From Episyrphus balteatus (taxonomy: Eukaryota; Arthropoda; Insecta; Diptera; Syrphidae), in the NCBI RefSeq assembly GCF_945859705.1, contig NC_079137.1:558001-622000 (forward strand): 64,000 nt of DNA. The letters run 5' to 3'. Positions 13,101-25,071 of this stretch are shown piece after piece. The notes under the pieces are model-generated. The model ran no database searches. It was not told the DNA's origin and worked only from the letters and a program-made list of their open reading frames with translations. The position numbers and the translations under genes were made by a program. Every line of letters begins with the position of its first letter. Position 1 is the stretch's first letter.

Positions 13101-14718
13101 ACTCCAGGGAAAAAGTGTTGAATGAAAAAGTCTCCCAATCAAAAAGCTTCCACAAATGTTGCTCCCTTTTTCATCATTATTAACGACAAGGGAATCAAAT
13201 TAAAACGGATAAGTAACGATATTCTTTTACGGTTGGCAGCCTTTCTCACGAACACATTTCCCCGAGAGTTTTTATTCAGAATAAAACAGCTCTTCTAATA
13301 TTCGTTCGAATTTGAAAACAGAAACGAAAATTGAATCCCTACGGATTAAAAACGGTTGTTCTGATTTCCATTCTACTTTTTTGTTGGAGACTATTGTTTT
13401 CCGGTAGCAAATTGCTACCCGGATTGAAAACGGCAAAAATTTGTCGAGTTGTAGATCCATTCGTTTTTCAATACACCTATGAATCCGCAAAATGTGTTCG
13501 AATACGGAACTCGGAGCAGCTAAAATTCGAAAACGGGAAAAATAGAATTCAAATGGAAATCAGAACAGCCGTGTAAGGCTGAATAGCTTCACATTATTGA
13601 TTCTCCTTGGGGTTTAAGGCTGATAGAGAAATGTGGATGAAACAGAATTACATGTTTTCATAGAGATGAAGATCTCATCTAACAAAAAAAAAAAAAAACA
13701 AACTGAAGAACTTACAAAACAAGTCATGTAACTGGAGAATTCATTTCTATTTATGCTTCTAGAAAACATATTGAAAAGCTCTTGCCATCGAAACAAAAAT
13801 CAGTCAATTTATCCCAGTCTCATTTACAAAAGGATCATGGATTTGCTAGTATGAATGCAGAGGGAGTGTTGGAAAGAACTACAACCACATACAACAGAGT
13901 GAATAGATTTTTCTGTGCCTTTATTGATCATGTAAGCTTTAGCTCTCATGCATTTTTTACTATGTACTTTATTTGATAAAATGAATTCCAATCACAGGCT
14001 ATCAAGGATATGGACTACATTATTAAGGAGAAAACATTTGCTGAACAAATGCTGAGTTGTGAGTTTGAAAGTTTTGTTGCAGAACGTAAGTTACTTGGAA
14101 TAGTTGCCTAGTTTATTTTTTAAAGATAAAGGGGCCAATCCATAGAATCCGTCGCGTGAGTTACGTTGAAGTTTTCAACTGACAGCCCGATAAAATACAC
14201 ACGTTTTATGAGAATCGACCCATACATGACGGACTCGACGGATCCGTTTTATGGATCGGTTCTCATAAGAACGTGTGTATTTTATCAGGCTGTCAGTTTA
14301 ATCCGTCGACGTAACGGATGCGACGGATTCTATGGGTTGGGCCCTTAACAAAGAATTTGCCTCTGGTAGAAAGAGAAGAGGGGAATCCTCTGAGATTTTA
14401 GAAACGTAAACTGGCAAAATGTTCATTATACGGAAAGGAGTAGGTAATAATAATTGGGTCTTTTGTTTTACAGAAAAAGGGACATTTTATATCGACAACA
14501 GTCTGACCTTCAGTTCACTCTTTCTCTATGGAAATCAAATGGAAATTTTTATTATGGAACTTTTAATTTTCTTGACCATGAATTTATTAACAAACAATTA
14601 TACAATTTCAATAATTGTTGTTTGCATTTTAAATAAGTTATTTCAGAAATTGTTTCGTTTCTGGGTCAAGAACAATATAAGCATTAAAACATTAATAGAT
14701 AAGCGATTTTTAATGTAA
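10174..14718 (+). CDS. Mks3: Meckelin (TMEM67/MKS3 homologue), ciliary transition zone
   Basis: Meckelin is a cysteine-rich receptor-like protein of the ciliary transition zone; human mutations cause Meckel and Joubert syndromes. Exons: 10174-10381, 10437-11044, 11112-11417, 11479-12075, 12129-12263, 12328-12459, 12518-12888, 13763-13931, 13998-14085, 14474-14718. The total is 2859 nt, 952 residues, close to human meckelin (995). The start ATG opens a hydrophobic signal peptide (about residues 5-20). The extracellular part is cysteine-rich. Family landmarks are the block NAFWKRGRFYVDLKF with ACNNLANLCV, the cytosolic segment with WRIFFLANEWID, and FYIHGRSPHGFSDTDM near the C-terminal membrane segments. 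The donor at 12264 (GTAGTT) is weak, but phase and family alignment both require it. Introns 7 and 9 carry inverted-repeat DNA. An X-box lies just upstream. Confidence 0.95.
13346..13575. repeat. Inverted repeat in Mks3 intron 7
   Basis: A stretch near 13350-13375 (GTTCTGATTTCCATTCTA) recurs inverted near 13545-13568 (GGAAATCAGAACAGCCGT). It lies in the largest Mks3 intron (12889-13762). It is probably a degenerate inverted-repeat element; its ends and any target duplication are unclear. Confidence 0.45.
14132..14344. mobile_element. Small palindromic MITE in Mks3 intron 9
   Basis: The two halves are inverted copies. GGGCCAATCCATAGAATCCG at the left matches the reverse of CGGATTCTATGGGTTGGGCC at the right, and ATAAAATACACACGTT recurs inverted inside. 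No coding capacity is seen. A target duplication could not be settled. Confidence 0.65.
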
Positions 14719-14767
14719 TTACCTACCTACATTATGTATTATTTGTTTTATAAATTGTAAATATATA

Positions 14768-14781
14768 AATAAATTAATAAA
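14768..14781 (+). terminator. Mks3: Mks3 polyadenylation signals
   Basis: Two AATAAA motifs (14768-14773 and 14776-14781) lie about 50 bp after the Mks3 stop codon, the usual distance for a short 3' UTR. Confidence 0.6.
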
Positions 14782-15040
14782 TAAAAATGTAATCTAATCT
14801 GCAATCGTTTGCTACAAGTACAAGGGTGTTCTTTTGGGATTGTTAGTTTTTTTTTTTTTGAAATTCAAATAACCCGAAAACGGTGGGTGGGCTTATAACG
14901 GATTTAGGAGACTTCGAGTTCGAGAAATCATTTTTGTTTACAGAAGCGATGGATTCAATAAGAACTTCATGTATAATATTAAATAAAGTTAATTTTAACT
15001 CACCTGAACATGTTAACCATTGAATAAATAGTTAAAAAAG

Positions 15041-16012
15041 TAGGGATGCAAACGATACATCGATGTTTTCAAAACATCGATGTTTTTGTGAAAAACATCG
15101 ATGTATACATCGATGTTTCTCAAGCCGATACATCGCCGATACATCGACGCTAAATTTGCAAAACATCGACATCGTTCATTTTGTTACTCGTTTTTCTTTT
15201 TTTGCATAATAACAGAACTTGAACTCTCAAACTCAATCTTTTTTGTCTAGTTTTCAAAGCTTCAAAGTTTTGTCTGAGAGAGATGCAGATGATTAGGATT
15301 TTGATATATGAAAATATCAAAAATAACTCATAAAACATACAAAATAAATCGTCTTCAACGACAATCAATACAACTATGAGTGAAACAGAAGTAGAAATGT
15401 ACCTCTCATCTCCTGTTACACCAATTAAAAGTGACGCAATTTTTTTTTTGGCAAGATATGAAAACTCTTTTTCCAAAACTTGCACTGGTTCAAATGGTAT
15501 ATCTTCCCATCGAAGTTACGTCTGTTCCAACGGAACGTTTGTTTTCGGAGGCTGGGTCAACCATCACCCAGGATAGAAACAGGCTTCTGGGCACTAGACT
15601 GTCCAAACTTCTCCTGAACTCAATTTCTGAATTACTTTCTACCAAATAAATAAACAATGTAAATCCAATGTAAGAAATAATGAGCTCCGTTTGCTTAGAA
15701 TTGATAGTATTTATATACTATAAATAAAAACGAAAATCGTATTAAGAAAATATGTTTCATTTTGTTGATAAATTTTTCTGTTTTGTGGTACCTTAAAACT
15801 GAATTCAAGTTAGGTTTTTGGGTTTTAAACAGATAAGACATACAAATTTTGTTCTTTAGATACAGTAGATCGTATTTATGTCCAACAACAAAAACATCGG
15901 AAAAACATCGATGTATCGAAGATAGAACCGATGTTTTTTTAACATCGATGTTGTAAATAAAACATCGATGTTTTCAAACATCGATGTTTTTTTTAACGAT
16001 GTTGCATCCCTA
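15041..16012 (+). mobile_element. Deleted hAT-family DNA transposon with 8-bp target duplication
   Basis: The ends are inverted (TAGGGATGCAA at 15041, TTGCATCCCTA ending 16012) and are flanked by an exact 8-bp direct repeat TAAAAAAG (15033-15040 and 16013-16020), the size made by hAT transposases. Both sub-terminal zones are packed with copies of the palindromic motif ACATCGATGT, presumed transposase-binding sites. Only the C-terminal part of a transposase is left inside, so the 972-bp copy is non-autonomous. The perfect duplication suggests a fairly recent insertion. Confidence 0.9.
15376..15649 (+). pseudogene. hAT transposase C-terminal remnant, frameshifted
   Basis: Reading 15376 onwards gives SETEVEMYLSSPVTPIKSDA. 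After the T-run at 15440-15449 the frame must shift to continue with the hAT dimerisation region, which reads VPTERLFSEAGSTITQDRNR and then LLGTRLSKLLL before a stop at 15647-15649. The catalytic domain is missing. This matches the conserved C-terminal end of hAT transposases (ERxFSxAG motif). It cannot make an active enzyme. Confidence 0.85.
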
Positions 16013-16355
16013 TAAAAAAGGCTCTTAATTAAACAAAAATCATTTTAAAATTCACTTGTTTAATCTTGCACCAAACCAAAGACCAAAATGTCATCAATCT
16101 AGTAGATAGCAGAAAACTGAGTGCAAATTACAGTGCTGGCGAATTTAAACCCAGACTAGAAACATTGGTACAATTGTATCAAAAATATTTTTTAATGAGA
16201 ATAAAGTACTTTTTGACGTGGCCGTGTCGAGATCAATAGAAATATACGTTGTGCGCGATACGGCTTAAACTGTATGTTCACCGCTGATGTTTTTAAAGCC
16301 AGGATAATACAAAATATTTGACTTACATTTTTTTGCACGATTCTGGTTTACAGTA

Positions 16356-16490
16356 GCTGCGTTCCTTTGGAAATATTTATCTACTTTTTAGTACTTAAAA
16401 CTACTTTGATCTACTTTGCTATACTGAAAAAGTAGTTCAAAGCAGCTTTAAGTACTAAAAAGTAGATAAATATTTCCAAAGGAACGCAGC
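16356..16490. mobile_element. Palindromic MITE, family GCTGCGTTCC, copy 1
   Basis: A 135-bp near-perfect inverted repeat begins GCTGCGTTCCTTTGGAAA and ends with its reverse complement, flanked by TA on both sides (16354-16355, 16491-16492). A second copy occurs at 50716-50853 with only a few differences. TA flanks suggest a Tc1/mariner-like origin, by inference. Confidence 0.75.
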
Positions 16491-16538
16491 TAGTTTTGAT
16501 AGTGCCAATTTTGATTCTGTGTGAAAACCTCTTTCATA

Positions 16539-16952
16539 AAGCTGAGCCCACACTAGGTTGATCAACACGTTCAACATACGTTCCAAATCGACATACGGAA
16601 CAGTTTAACTATTCTAAATTATTCTAACTGAAGCATATAGCATATACATCAATTGAGCCAGTTTGGAAGGGATTCTGTTCATTGTGTCGATTTGGAAAGT
16701 ATGTTGAGGTCCAGTTGTACAAACGTGGTTCAGCCTCGGATCAGGAATTTAACCCGCCGATTTCGGTGGATTAGCAGTGGATCAACCTTGGTTCAAGGAT
16801 GGATTTAGCTTATTCAACGTACATGGACCTAGAACCAGTGCTAAAAATCAGTTTTACCACCGAATTCAGAAGATAAAAGTTGCTGAACCACGGATTAAAT
16901 ATTTGTACAACTGGCCCTGAACGTGTTGACCAACCTAGTGTGAACCTAGCTT
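16539..16952. mobile_element. Inverted-repeat element with a second one nested inside
   Basis: The outer ends are inverted copies (CCCACACTAGGTTGATCAAC on the left, the reverse of GTTGACCAACCTAGTGTG on the right), with a second matched block, CCAAATCGACA / TGTCGATTTGG. The right arm is split at 16708-16917 by another element. Confidence 0.7.
16708..16917. mobile_element. Nested MITE, termini GGYCCAGTTGTACAAA, 3-bp TGA duplication
   Basis: Inverted ends (GTCCAGTTGTACAAACG and the reverse of ATTTGTACAACTGG) with an inverted CCGTGGTTCAGC-like block inside. TGA occurs directly on both sides (16705-16707, 16918-16920). It interrupts the right arm of the surrounding inverted repeat. Confidence 0.65.
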
Positions 16953-17572
16953 AAGAAATGCATCTGTTTTTTTCTCAGATTTGTGTGCTTAAGCCTAGGA
17001 CCTATGCAGATCAAATCAACTTTTAACCGAGACATAATTTATTCAAGAATTTCAGCTGAGCTGTGCGTAGTGAGCATCTTTAGCTTGAAATTCACATTTT
17101 GGTTTCCAGTTACATATTTTTTAAAAAAATTTTTGTGATCGGTGAAAAAAAAAAAAATCCAAAAAAAATAATAACAAAACAAATAATGTAATGCAGTCAA
17201 CCAATTGAGCGTTGTGTTGTCTCTCAAAACCACACAAAATTAAGCATACCTTCTCACCAGTATGTACCACACCTTAAAATGTATTGATTTCCATTTTTAA
17301 TACTCATCTCATCACTCGCTGAACACTACCATCTCCTGTGAAACGTGTGTCACATTTTTTCCAACGACACTAGCGCCATGTGTTTAATTTTGACAACACA
17401 AAAATGAAAACCGTCCGTCAAATAGATTTTGTTTTTTACTGTCAAAATTTACCAAAAGAGCAAAGAATTAAAGAAAAAAAAAATTATCTCAAAAAATTTC
17501 TTTTAATTTTTTTGGGTTAAATTTTTAAAGCAATTTAAATACAAAAAAAAACATAAAAGAGCTTCCTAAACA

Positions 17573-20500
17573 ATGGATAATCTTGGAAGTGAAGTTGGTC
17601 AAAAAATGAGGGTAAATAAAAAAAACACAAAAGTTTCACAACATTTTTATTTTTCTATGCTTGCATGTTGTGAATACTTTTTAAGCATATAATTCTTTAT
17701 TATAAAAAAAAAACTATTCATTTATTTTCTTAGAGCGCCGTAAAGGCAAAACTCCTCGAACTTGGAACTGGAGGTTCCGCTGGCTACATTGACGATGAAC
17801 TACCCGACTATGTTATGATTATGGTTGCAAATAAACGCTCCAAACAACAAATGATTTCCGATCTGAATTTGTTTCTTGGCTCACAAACTGATTTGTTTGT
17901 TACGTGGTTACATGAAGTATTACAAAAACTCCAAGAAGTTACTTTACCAGCTGTAGGTAAGTATCTTTTAATTCTTTACTCTTTTATTATTTATAAATGA
18001 ACAACAAAAAACTCTTCAAGCTTTGCAAAAGAAACGAAAAACTAATCAAAAAGACGAAGCTGCTCTGAGCAAAAAAGATAAGAAAGAAAAGAAAAAAGAC
18101 AAAAAAACACAGAAAAAACCATCTGAACAGGAATGCACTGAAATCACATCGATTACCGATGTCTTTGCCGGGGAGTTGCTTGAAAAAGCCAAGAAAACTT
18201 TCGAAATCGATGAAAATGCTGTGCAAAAGGACAAGAAACAAGAAAATGATTCTCCAACACAGAAAGATGAAACCGATGATTTTAATATTCCAACAATCTC
18301 GGAAATGTCGTCGTCATCCACACAACAACGTGTCGTTACGAGTGAAACCCGTGAAAAAGATCTAGCCGAATTGGCAGACATCCAAAAGAAGATCTTTGCT
18401 GCGAAAAAACAATTGAAGATTCTCGATGATGTGGATGAGAGTGAGGATGAAGACTTTCTCAACATCAAAGAGGATGGGGAGGAATTTGAAGAAAGTAATG
18501 AGTTGGGTCGAGAGAAGAAGAAACAATCAAAAGCCAAAAGTCCGATTGTTTTTGATAGAGAGCAATTGGAGCGAGAGGCTTCTCCAATTCCAGCTCATGT
18601 CAATGAGGTCAGAGTTGTAGCTTCGTCACTCGACACTCACCCAATAGAGAAGCATTTGCATTCGGTTAATTCTTCGTCGAGCCGAATGCAAGTTGATCAC
18701 TCTCATCATCACCATAAGCATGATAATATGGAACGGCAGGAGCATGGAGCAAAAGATGGAAATGTAAAGAAAAAATCAATTCATGAGCGTTTGGGGCACA
18801 TTGCTAGAGGTAAAGTATTTATTGATTTAGTCTAAGAGCCAACAGCAAATTTTGGAAGTGGAATTATAACCAAAATGTGAGTATGCAGTTTAATACCCTT
18901 ATGCATTTTAGGTCATGTGCGAATTGGGTTTTAATGTTGGTTAAATTTTCTACCACGATTAAATTTTGTCGTTTGGTTAAAAAAGGGATCAAATTTAATT
19001 TTTTGCTGTGCGAATTGAGTCAAATGGGTTAAATTGGACTTTCTTTTTGGCACTACTTTGATTAAATTTCCCTCATGATAAAACAAAATAACCCTCAAAA
19101 ATGGATTTTCTTATGTTCAATTAATTATTTTTTTTTAACAAAACCCAATTGAAAAAATATAAAATTAAATATTCTAGAATGAAAATGCAAGAAATTCTCC
19201 ATTTCACATAATTTTTGTATTTTCATCGATAAATTCCAACTTCATTTCAATCAAAAATACCATTGTGACAATTTTTAATTCAGTCTTCGAACACTAATTC
19301 ATAGTTCACCGGCAGTCAACAAAATAGAAAAATAAAAAACAAACAACCAATTAGAACATTTTCAACTTTTCAAGATAAATAATAATTCAAATAAGTACTT
19401 TGTTTTAATACTTTTACATTTCTTAAAATATCAACGCATTATAACAAAAATAATTTGAAATCTATATTGATCTTTCTATCCCGTTTTATTCCCCACGCTA
19501 GTGTAAAAATTTAACCAAACGTCAAATTTAAACCAACATTTTAACGCAATTCGCACACGAACTTAACAACGAATTCAAAAGTCTGACATCTTTAAATCGA
19601 CCTTTTATGGTTTTTACGTGGTCAAATAACGCGAGGTTTCCAAATATTGTGCGTAGGCTACATTAACACAAATTCACCTTCTGAAGATAAAGACTGATTT
19701 TCTGTCATTTTTCCTAAGCCTAAGACATTAATCTTGACGATGCGATCAATAGAACTCAATATATAATCTGTTTTAGCGGCTATGTTTTGGAAGTTTTTCT
19801 CTTTAATTTATTGTTTGTTTAAATAAATAATAGGTAAAGAATATTTTCTTATACTCATATAAATGTTGTTTATTTAACAAACGTTTTCGAGAATTCTTAT
19901 CATTTTCATCTTTAAACATGAATTATCGAAAACGTTTGTTAAATAAACAACATTTATATGACTTTTTTTTAGCTATTATTTATTTAAAGAGCCCATAATT
20001 ATAGTCTCCAAAAACGTATCTTATTACTTATTCAAATTTATTGTTTGTTTGAATTCAAAACTCTCCAATAAAAGAGCTGATATCGTTAGTTTAAAATGCT
20101 TATATTTCAAGATTTCTTTGTCGCATCGCCCAGATTGAGGTATTCAGGCTTAAGGAAAATGACAGAGCATGAGTTCTTATATTCAGAATGTGAATTTGTG
20201 TTAATTTAGCCTACTCATACTAATTGGAAAACTCGCGACGTTTTTTGTTCGCGTCGTTTAACCCCCCAAAGACTATATAAAGCCGCGATTTAAAGCTGCC
20301 AGACTTTCGATTTTGTTATAACTATGCATAAGGCTATAAAACTGCATATTTAATATTTTGTTATACCTCCACTTCCACTGGGCTCTCGGTCTATAATTGT
20401 TTTATGTTAAATTTGTAATTGCTTTGGCTTGCAGATCATAAAAGTGATCATTCCCATCAACATCGTCGTGCTGAGAAAGAATTGTATGTGCCAGCGTTTC

Positions 20501-22908
20501 GTCGACGTGAAATGGAGAAGGAGAAAAGATCCAACGGAGAAATTGACAGTCGTTCAAGTCGCAAGCGTTCGAGCTCGACGGATAAAAACAAAAGAGATAG
20601 TTCTGCCGAAAGACTGCCCCAACAACGTATTGGTTCTCGCGTAGTAGTTGCACCTCCTAAACCAGATTTAATTGATGACGATGTGGATAGTCAGAGGACA
20701 GATCGGCCTGTTAATTCAGTTATTAAAATCAAACCTCGACCTTCTATATCTCCAAGCAAGCAGGCTTGCAAGAATTTACTTCTACGTGCTGTTGCCGAAG
20801 CTCAGCGCTCGACAATTTTGATCAAACCAAAGAAAGATGTTTCATCAACTCGTAAGAGTTCGGGGGGTGGCGGTGGAGGTAGCCAATCGTCAACACGAAA
20901 TACAAAATTTTTTACGAAATCATATCGCGATCGAATAAGTCGTGATGCTTTGATTCGACGAACTGCAAAGAATTTTGTTATCGAAGTAAAGGCTGATGCA
21001 GATAGGCATCATGAGGATGAGGATGAAGAAATGGATCAATATGAAGATGAGGAATACGTGCCGGAGCATATTTCAGACAGAGGTGAATCTGACTTGGAGC
21101 TTATTTACATACCGCAAGCAATTAATTTCACTACCAACGAAGAGGAAGAGTAAGTTTGTTCATTAAATAATCCAATAAGGTAAAATAAATTGAATTTATA
21201 ATATTTTCAGTATAAGCCGTGAGATAAATGATGAAAACACAAACCAAAGCAAAACTCAGTTTGTGGTCACTCTAAATGGTGAGTAATCTTTTTTCTAAAA
21301 ACAACTTTTATTCCAAGCCTATTTCTTTTGCATATTTTTAGATAAAACATCATCAAACTACAAAAGCAAGTCTAAAAGTTCACGTTTGAATGGTGCTGAA
21401 CATTCATCAAGTCGCTCATCGGAATCACATAAAAGTTCACGTGAAAAAGTCGTCGACATAAGAAGTCGTTTGACACTCAAAAAAGAACAACAAAAACAAC
21501 AAGCTCGAAACGATCGTGAATCAAATTCATCACCATCATGCAGTACCCCTCCTCGACCATCATCGGCTATGTCGTCAAGTAAAAAATCCGAATTGATTAA
21601 AATTTACAAAAGACCCAAAGAAGTAAAGAAAATCGTTATTAAGAATGACTCTGAAGATGATGACTTCCATAGTCCAAAAAAAGAATCACCAAATAAAGCT
21701 ACTACAACACATATCGCGAAGGAGGAAAAAATTAATTTGCCTACTATTGACGATCAGAAGGCAAATGCATCGACAGCAGCAGATACAGAAGAAGAAGGTT
21801 CCATGACACCACCTCTGCCGGCGGTTCATCGTAAACAGCACGAAGAAAAACAGACAGAAAAAACAACACCGGAGAATAATACGCCTAATAAACGCAAGAG
21901 ACAGCTTATTAAATTTGATTTGGTTAATAAGCAATTGAAAGTTGAAGAACCTGTGGTTCCGGCTAAGCGTAGATCAAAGAGTGGCGAGCGGGAGAATGTG
22001 CTATATAATGAAGTTGAAACGAATGTGGATGATGGACATAAAATCTCAATTAGAAATTTAGAGTCAAAGAAATATGATAATTTGCCATCGTCATGTAAGT
22101 TGGATTTTTTAAATATCTAGGTCTGTTCCATACTGATTTTAGCTGAAGAAGATCTCAGAAACTTGGGGAAGATTTCTTATATTCGCGATTGTTTTGCAAA
22201 TTTTTCAAGATATAAGCTTAAGTTGTTTGAAATCTTCACTAAATTTTACAGTACACAAAAAGTGTGGAATAGAGCGCTTCTACTAACTTTACTCTTATAT
22301 AATTAATTTTACTATTCATCAATTTTTGTTTTCAGTAAATTCAGTTCCAATTGATTCATCATTAGTTATTAAATCTAAGCCTAAGGAACGCTGTAAATAT
22401 TTCCCGACTTGTACCAAAAATACATGTGAATTCTATCATCCAGCAGCGCCATGCAAGAGTTTCCCCAATTGCAAATTTGCAGAAAAATGTCTATATGTTC
22501 ATCCCAAATGCAAATTCGATCTAACTTGCGCCAAGATCGGATGTAATTTTCAACATAGCGCTCCAATAGGTGGACAACTTTCAGCACCACCTTTATGTGA
22601 GTGTTTAATGAAATATACATATTATTAATCTTTATAAATTATAATATTAATTCATGTATTTATTTTTTTATTTTTGTTAAATTAAAGCTTCACATGTAGT
22701 TCCAGTACAGAACTATAAATCAATTTCATCAACTGCGGTATCAACATCGATGTGTAAATTTTACCCGAATTGTTCAAAACCCGGTTGTCCGTTCTTCCAT
22801 CCAAAGATGTGTAAATTCGGCAGAAATTGCATCAATAAAATGGAATGTAATTTCTATCATCACGATTCAGCTAGCAGTAAATTTAAATGGGTTGCATCAA
22901 TTGTATAA
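17573..22908 (+). CDS. Nab2: Nab2/ZC3H14, nuclear poly(A)-binding CCCH zinc-finger protein
   Basis: Nab2 binds polyadenosine RNA through C-terminal CCCH fingers and limits poly(A) tail length; the fly gene acts in neurons. Exons: 17573-17611, 17734-17956, 18021-18809, 20435-21149, 21211-21278, 21342-22094, 22336-22596, 22688-22908; 3069 nt, 1022 residues, near the Drosophila length. The N terminus has the PWI-like fold (residues about 1-90) with KMRSAVKAKLLELG and DDELPDYVMIMVANKRS, as in ZC3H14. The middle is low-complexity, rich in K, E, S and R, with acidic runs and a glycine run. Five CCCH fingers follow residue 880, among them RCKYFPTCTKNTCEFYH and MCKFYPNCSKPGCPFFH. Intron 3 (18810-20434) is almost wholly transposon. 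Polyadenylation is probably near the AATAAA at 23064-23075. Confidence 0.95.
18826..20393. mobile_element. Large foldback element filling Nab2 intron 3
   Basis: Sequence just after the exon-3 donor recurs inverted just before the exon-4 acceptor. AAGAGCC, GGAAGTGGAATTATAAC and ATGCAGTTTAATACCCTTAT on the left pair with GGGCTCTC, GTTATACCTCCACTTCC and ATAAGGCTATAAAACTGCAT on the right. Further matched blocks occur inward (CTTTAAATCG, CGCGAGGTTTCC, GTAGGCTACATTAACAC, TGTCATTTTTCCTAAGCC). The centre is a perfect ~35-bp hairpin (19857-19893 with 19926-19961). Without it the intron would be about 60 bp, the normal size here. The left arm is split by the element at 18911-19562. Confidence 0.75.
18911..19562. 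mobile_element. MITE with TTA duplication inserted in the foldback's left arm
   Basis: Ends are inverted copies sharing TGTGCGAATTG (left GGTCATGTGCGAATTG; the right end is the reverse of GTTCGTGTGCGAATTG). TTA occurs directly at 18908-18910 and 19563-19565. It interrupts the outer foldback exactly where the outer arms lose pairing. A G-starting terminus plus a TTA duplication is typical of PIF/Harbinger elements. No transposase frame is seen. Confidence 0.7.
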
Positions 22909-25071
22909 GAATACGTTAATTATTATAAACTAGAAATTAGTTTAAAATGCTATTTTACTATTTGAATGATTATTATATTCTCAAATAGTAACTATTTTTT
23001 TTTTTAATTTAATTCCTTCAACTTTCCTATTTGCTTCTCCTGATATTTATTTCGATAAAATTTAAAAATAAAAAAAGGAAACAAAAAAAAACACTTTAAA
23101 TCATATTTCTAAATTTAAATGATTTATTTATTTTACAATTAGTTTTGTATACATCTCTATATTATAATATTACATACTCACAAATATTATTACATAGTTA
23201 AAAAAAAAACAGGAGTTTAGAAAGTTGCTTTTAGAACTTTTTTTTTGTCGAAATGCAAACATTTATATACACATACACGGAATTATAATATGAACATAGT
23301 TTTTTAGATATAATGGTAATTTGAAAAAAATTACCAATTTAAAAATGAAAGAAAAATGTTTTAAGATTTTAAAGAACAAATAAGAAATTGATTTAAAAAA
23401 AATGCAATGAACAATCAAGTGTTTTATTTAAATTTTAATAGAACATTTAAAGCACTAAAGAAATCATAGGGTAAGTATGAATTTCTTTGGCCAACCTAGC
23501 ATACCTAGAGCTTTACTACTTGTGTTCAAAACCAGAATCTAACCTTTTTGCATAATTATTTTCCTAGGAGAAAAAACTATCAGAAAATTAATTTGAAAAT
23601 TTTCACCTTTTAAGCCATTGTAAGTAAAGACTTATTACTTGCTAATATGCATTCGTACGAAAAAAAAGTTGAAAAAAGAATCAGACGTGATATTACGAGT
23701 ATGCGAAAAAAGTGGTTCCCCGAAGTCCATCTGTATACAAATCTAAAGCCTAAACAAATTTACCAATTAACATCAAACTTGGTGTGTAACATTATTTGGC
23801 AACTCTCCAGTGGGGTTTTTGGATTTAATTTTATTGGACCAAAAAAAAAAAAACGGTACCTGTCATACATGTACATACATATGTACTAAATTCGGAAAAG
23901 TTTGTTAAAAAATTAAAATCTTATGTTTTAGACAAGGGGTACCTTTTGATGAAAAAAATATTTTTCGAAAATCATTATCAACGGTACCTTCCATAGAACC
24001 CGTTTTTTTTCAAATCTGATTTTCTGCCAAACTACATTTCAACGAATTTTTTTATGTGCAAGAGCATTTTTATAACTTTAATATAAATATAAAAAAAAAA
24101 ATGATTTTTGGATTAAAAAAAAATTAAAATATTTTTTTTTTTTTTTTTTGAAAAATCAAATTTTCAAATTTTTTGAAATTTTGGTTTAGATGTTTATTAT
24201 TGATTTCTACAAAATGGCATACCTACCAATTCATGCGACCCAGTCGTGCATTTTATTATGAGGATTTTTTGAATATTTAAAAAATTACAAACCTATAATA
24301 AAGAAATTTGAATTAAATTCTAATCAACTCCGAAATCGTATTGTTCGGAGATATACTTCATTTCAAAATATAGTTAAAGTGGGATCACTGATCTTATAAT
24401 CAGACACAGCACTGCCAGACGATCAACATTTTGGTACTTTTGAAAAAAAAAAAACCGTTTGAAGTATTGCATTGAATAAAAAGTACTGGAATTGATGTTA
24501 TTCCAAATCAGTGAAGATTCGTCACAATTAAAAATGAGTCCGGCTCTAGCTCGATAATTGACAGTTTCGAAAAAAATTTAGAAAAATTTTACAATTAAAA
24601 ACTTTTCTCTGCCAAAGGACAAGCTATCCGTATTAAATCTCAGAGAAAACTCTTCTAAAAATTTAAGAAATCTTTTTCAGCTAGCAGAAACAATTACCAA
24701 AATCGTATTTGAAAAAGTATTGAAATTATTGTAAAACCTTTTAACTTTATTTAACATATTTTATTAATTTGTATGCTGGAATCCGATGAGTAAAACAAAC
24801 AGTGAATAATACCGCACATCGGAAAATTTCCTCAATTTCACCTACCGAATTGCATAAATTCTCAACACAACTTTCATGAAGACTTTTAAAAATAACTACA
24901 TATTTACGCGTACAAAAATCTACTCTGGCAATGCTGAGATGACGGTTGTTACAACAAAATAGATATGTCAAACGAACTTTGAAACCGAAATGTCTCTGTG
25001 GAAAAAAAATAAAAATTTTGTGTTGTCCTTTTAATTAATTTTATTTATACATTTTATTATTTTATTTTATT
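22909..25071. other. Intergenic, AT-rich; Nab2 3' UTR and upstream region of the next gene
   Basis: AATAAA-like signals near 23064-23075 are candidates for Nab2 3' end formation. The rest has long A/T runs and repeated GGTACCT-like motifs around 23850-24000. No convincing exon is seen. Confidence 0.45.

Noticed and set aside
18046..18537. Minus-strand frame of 163 codons rich in Ser and Phe
   Set aside because: Antisense shadow of the Lys/Glu-rich part of Nab2 exon 3.
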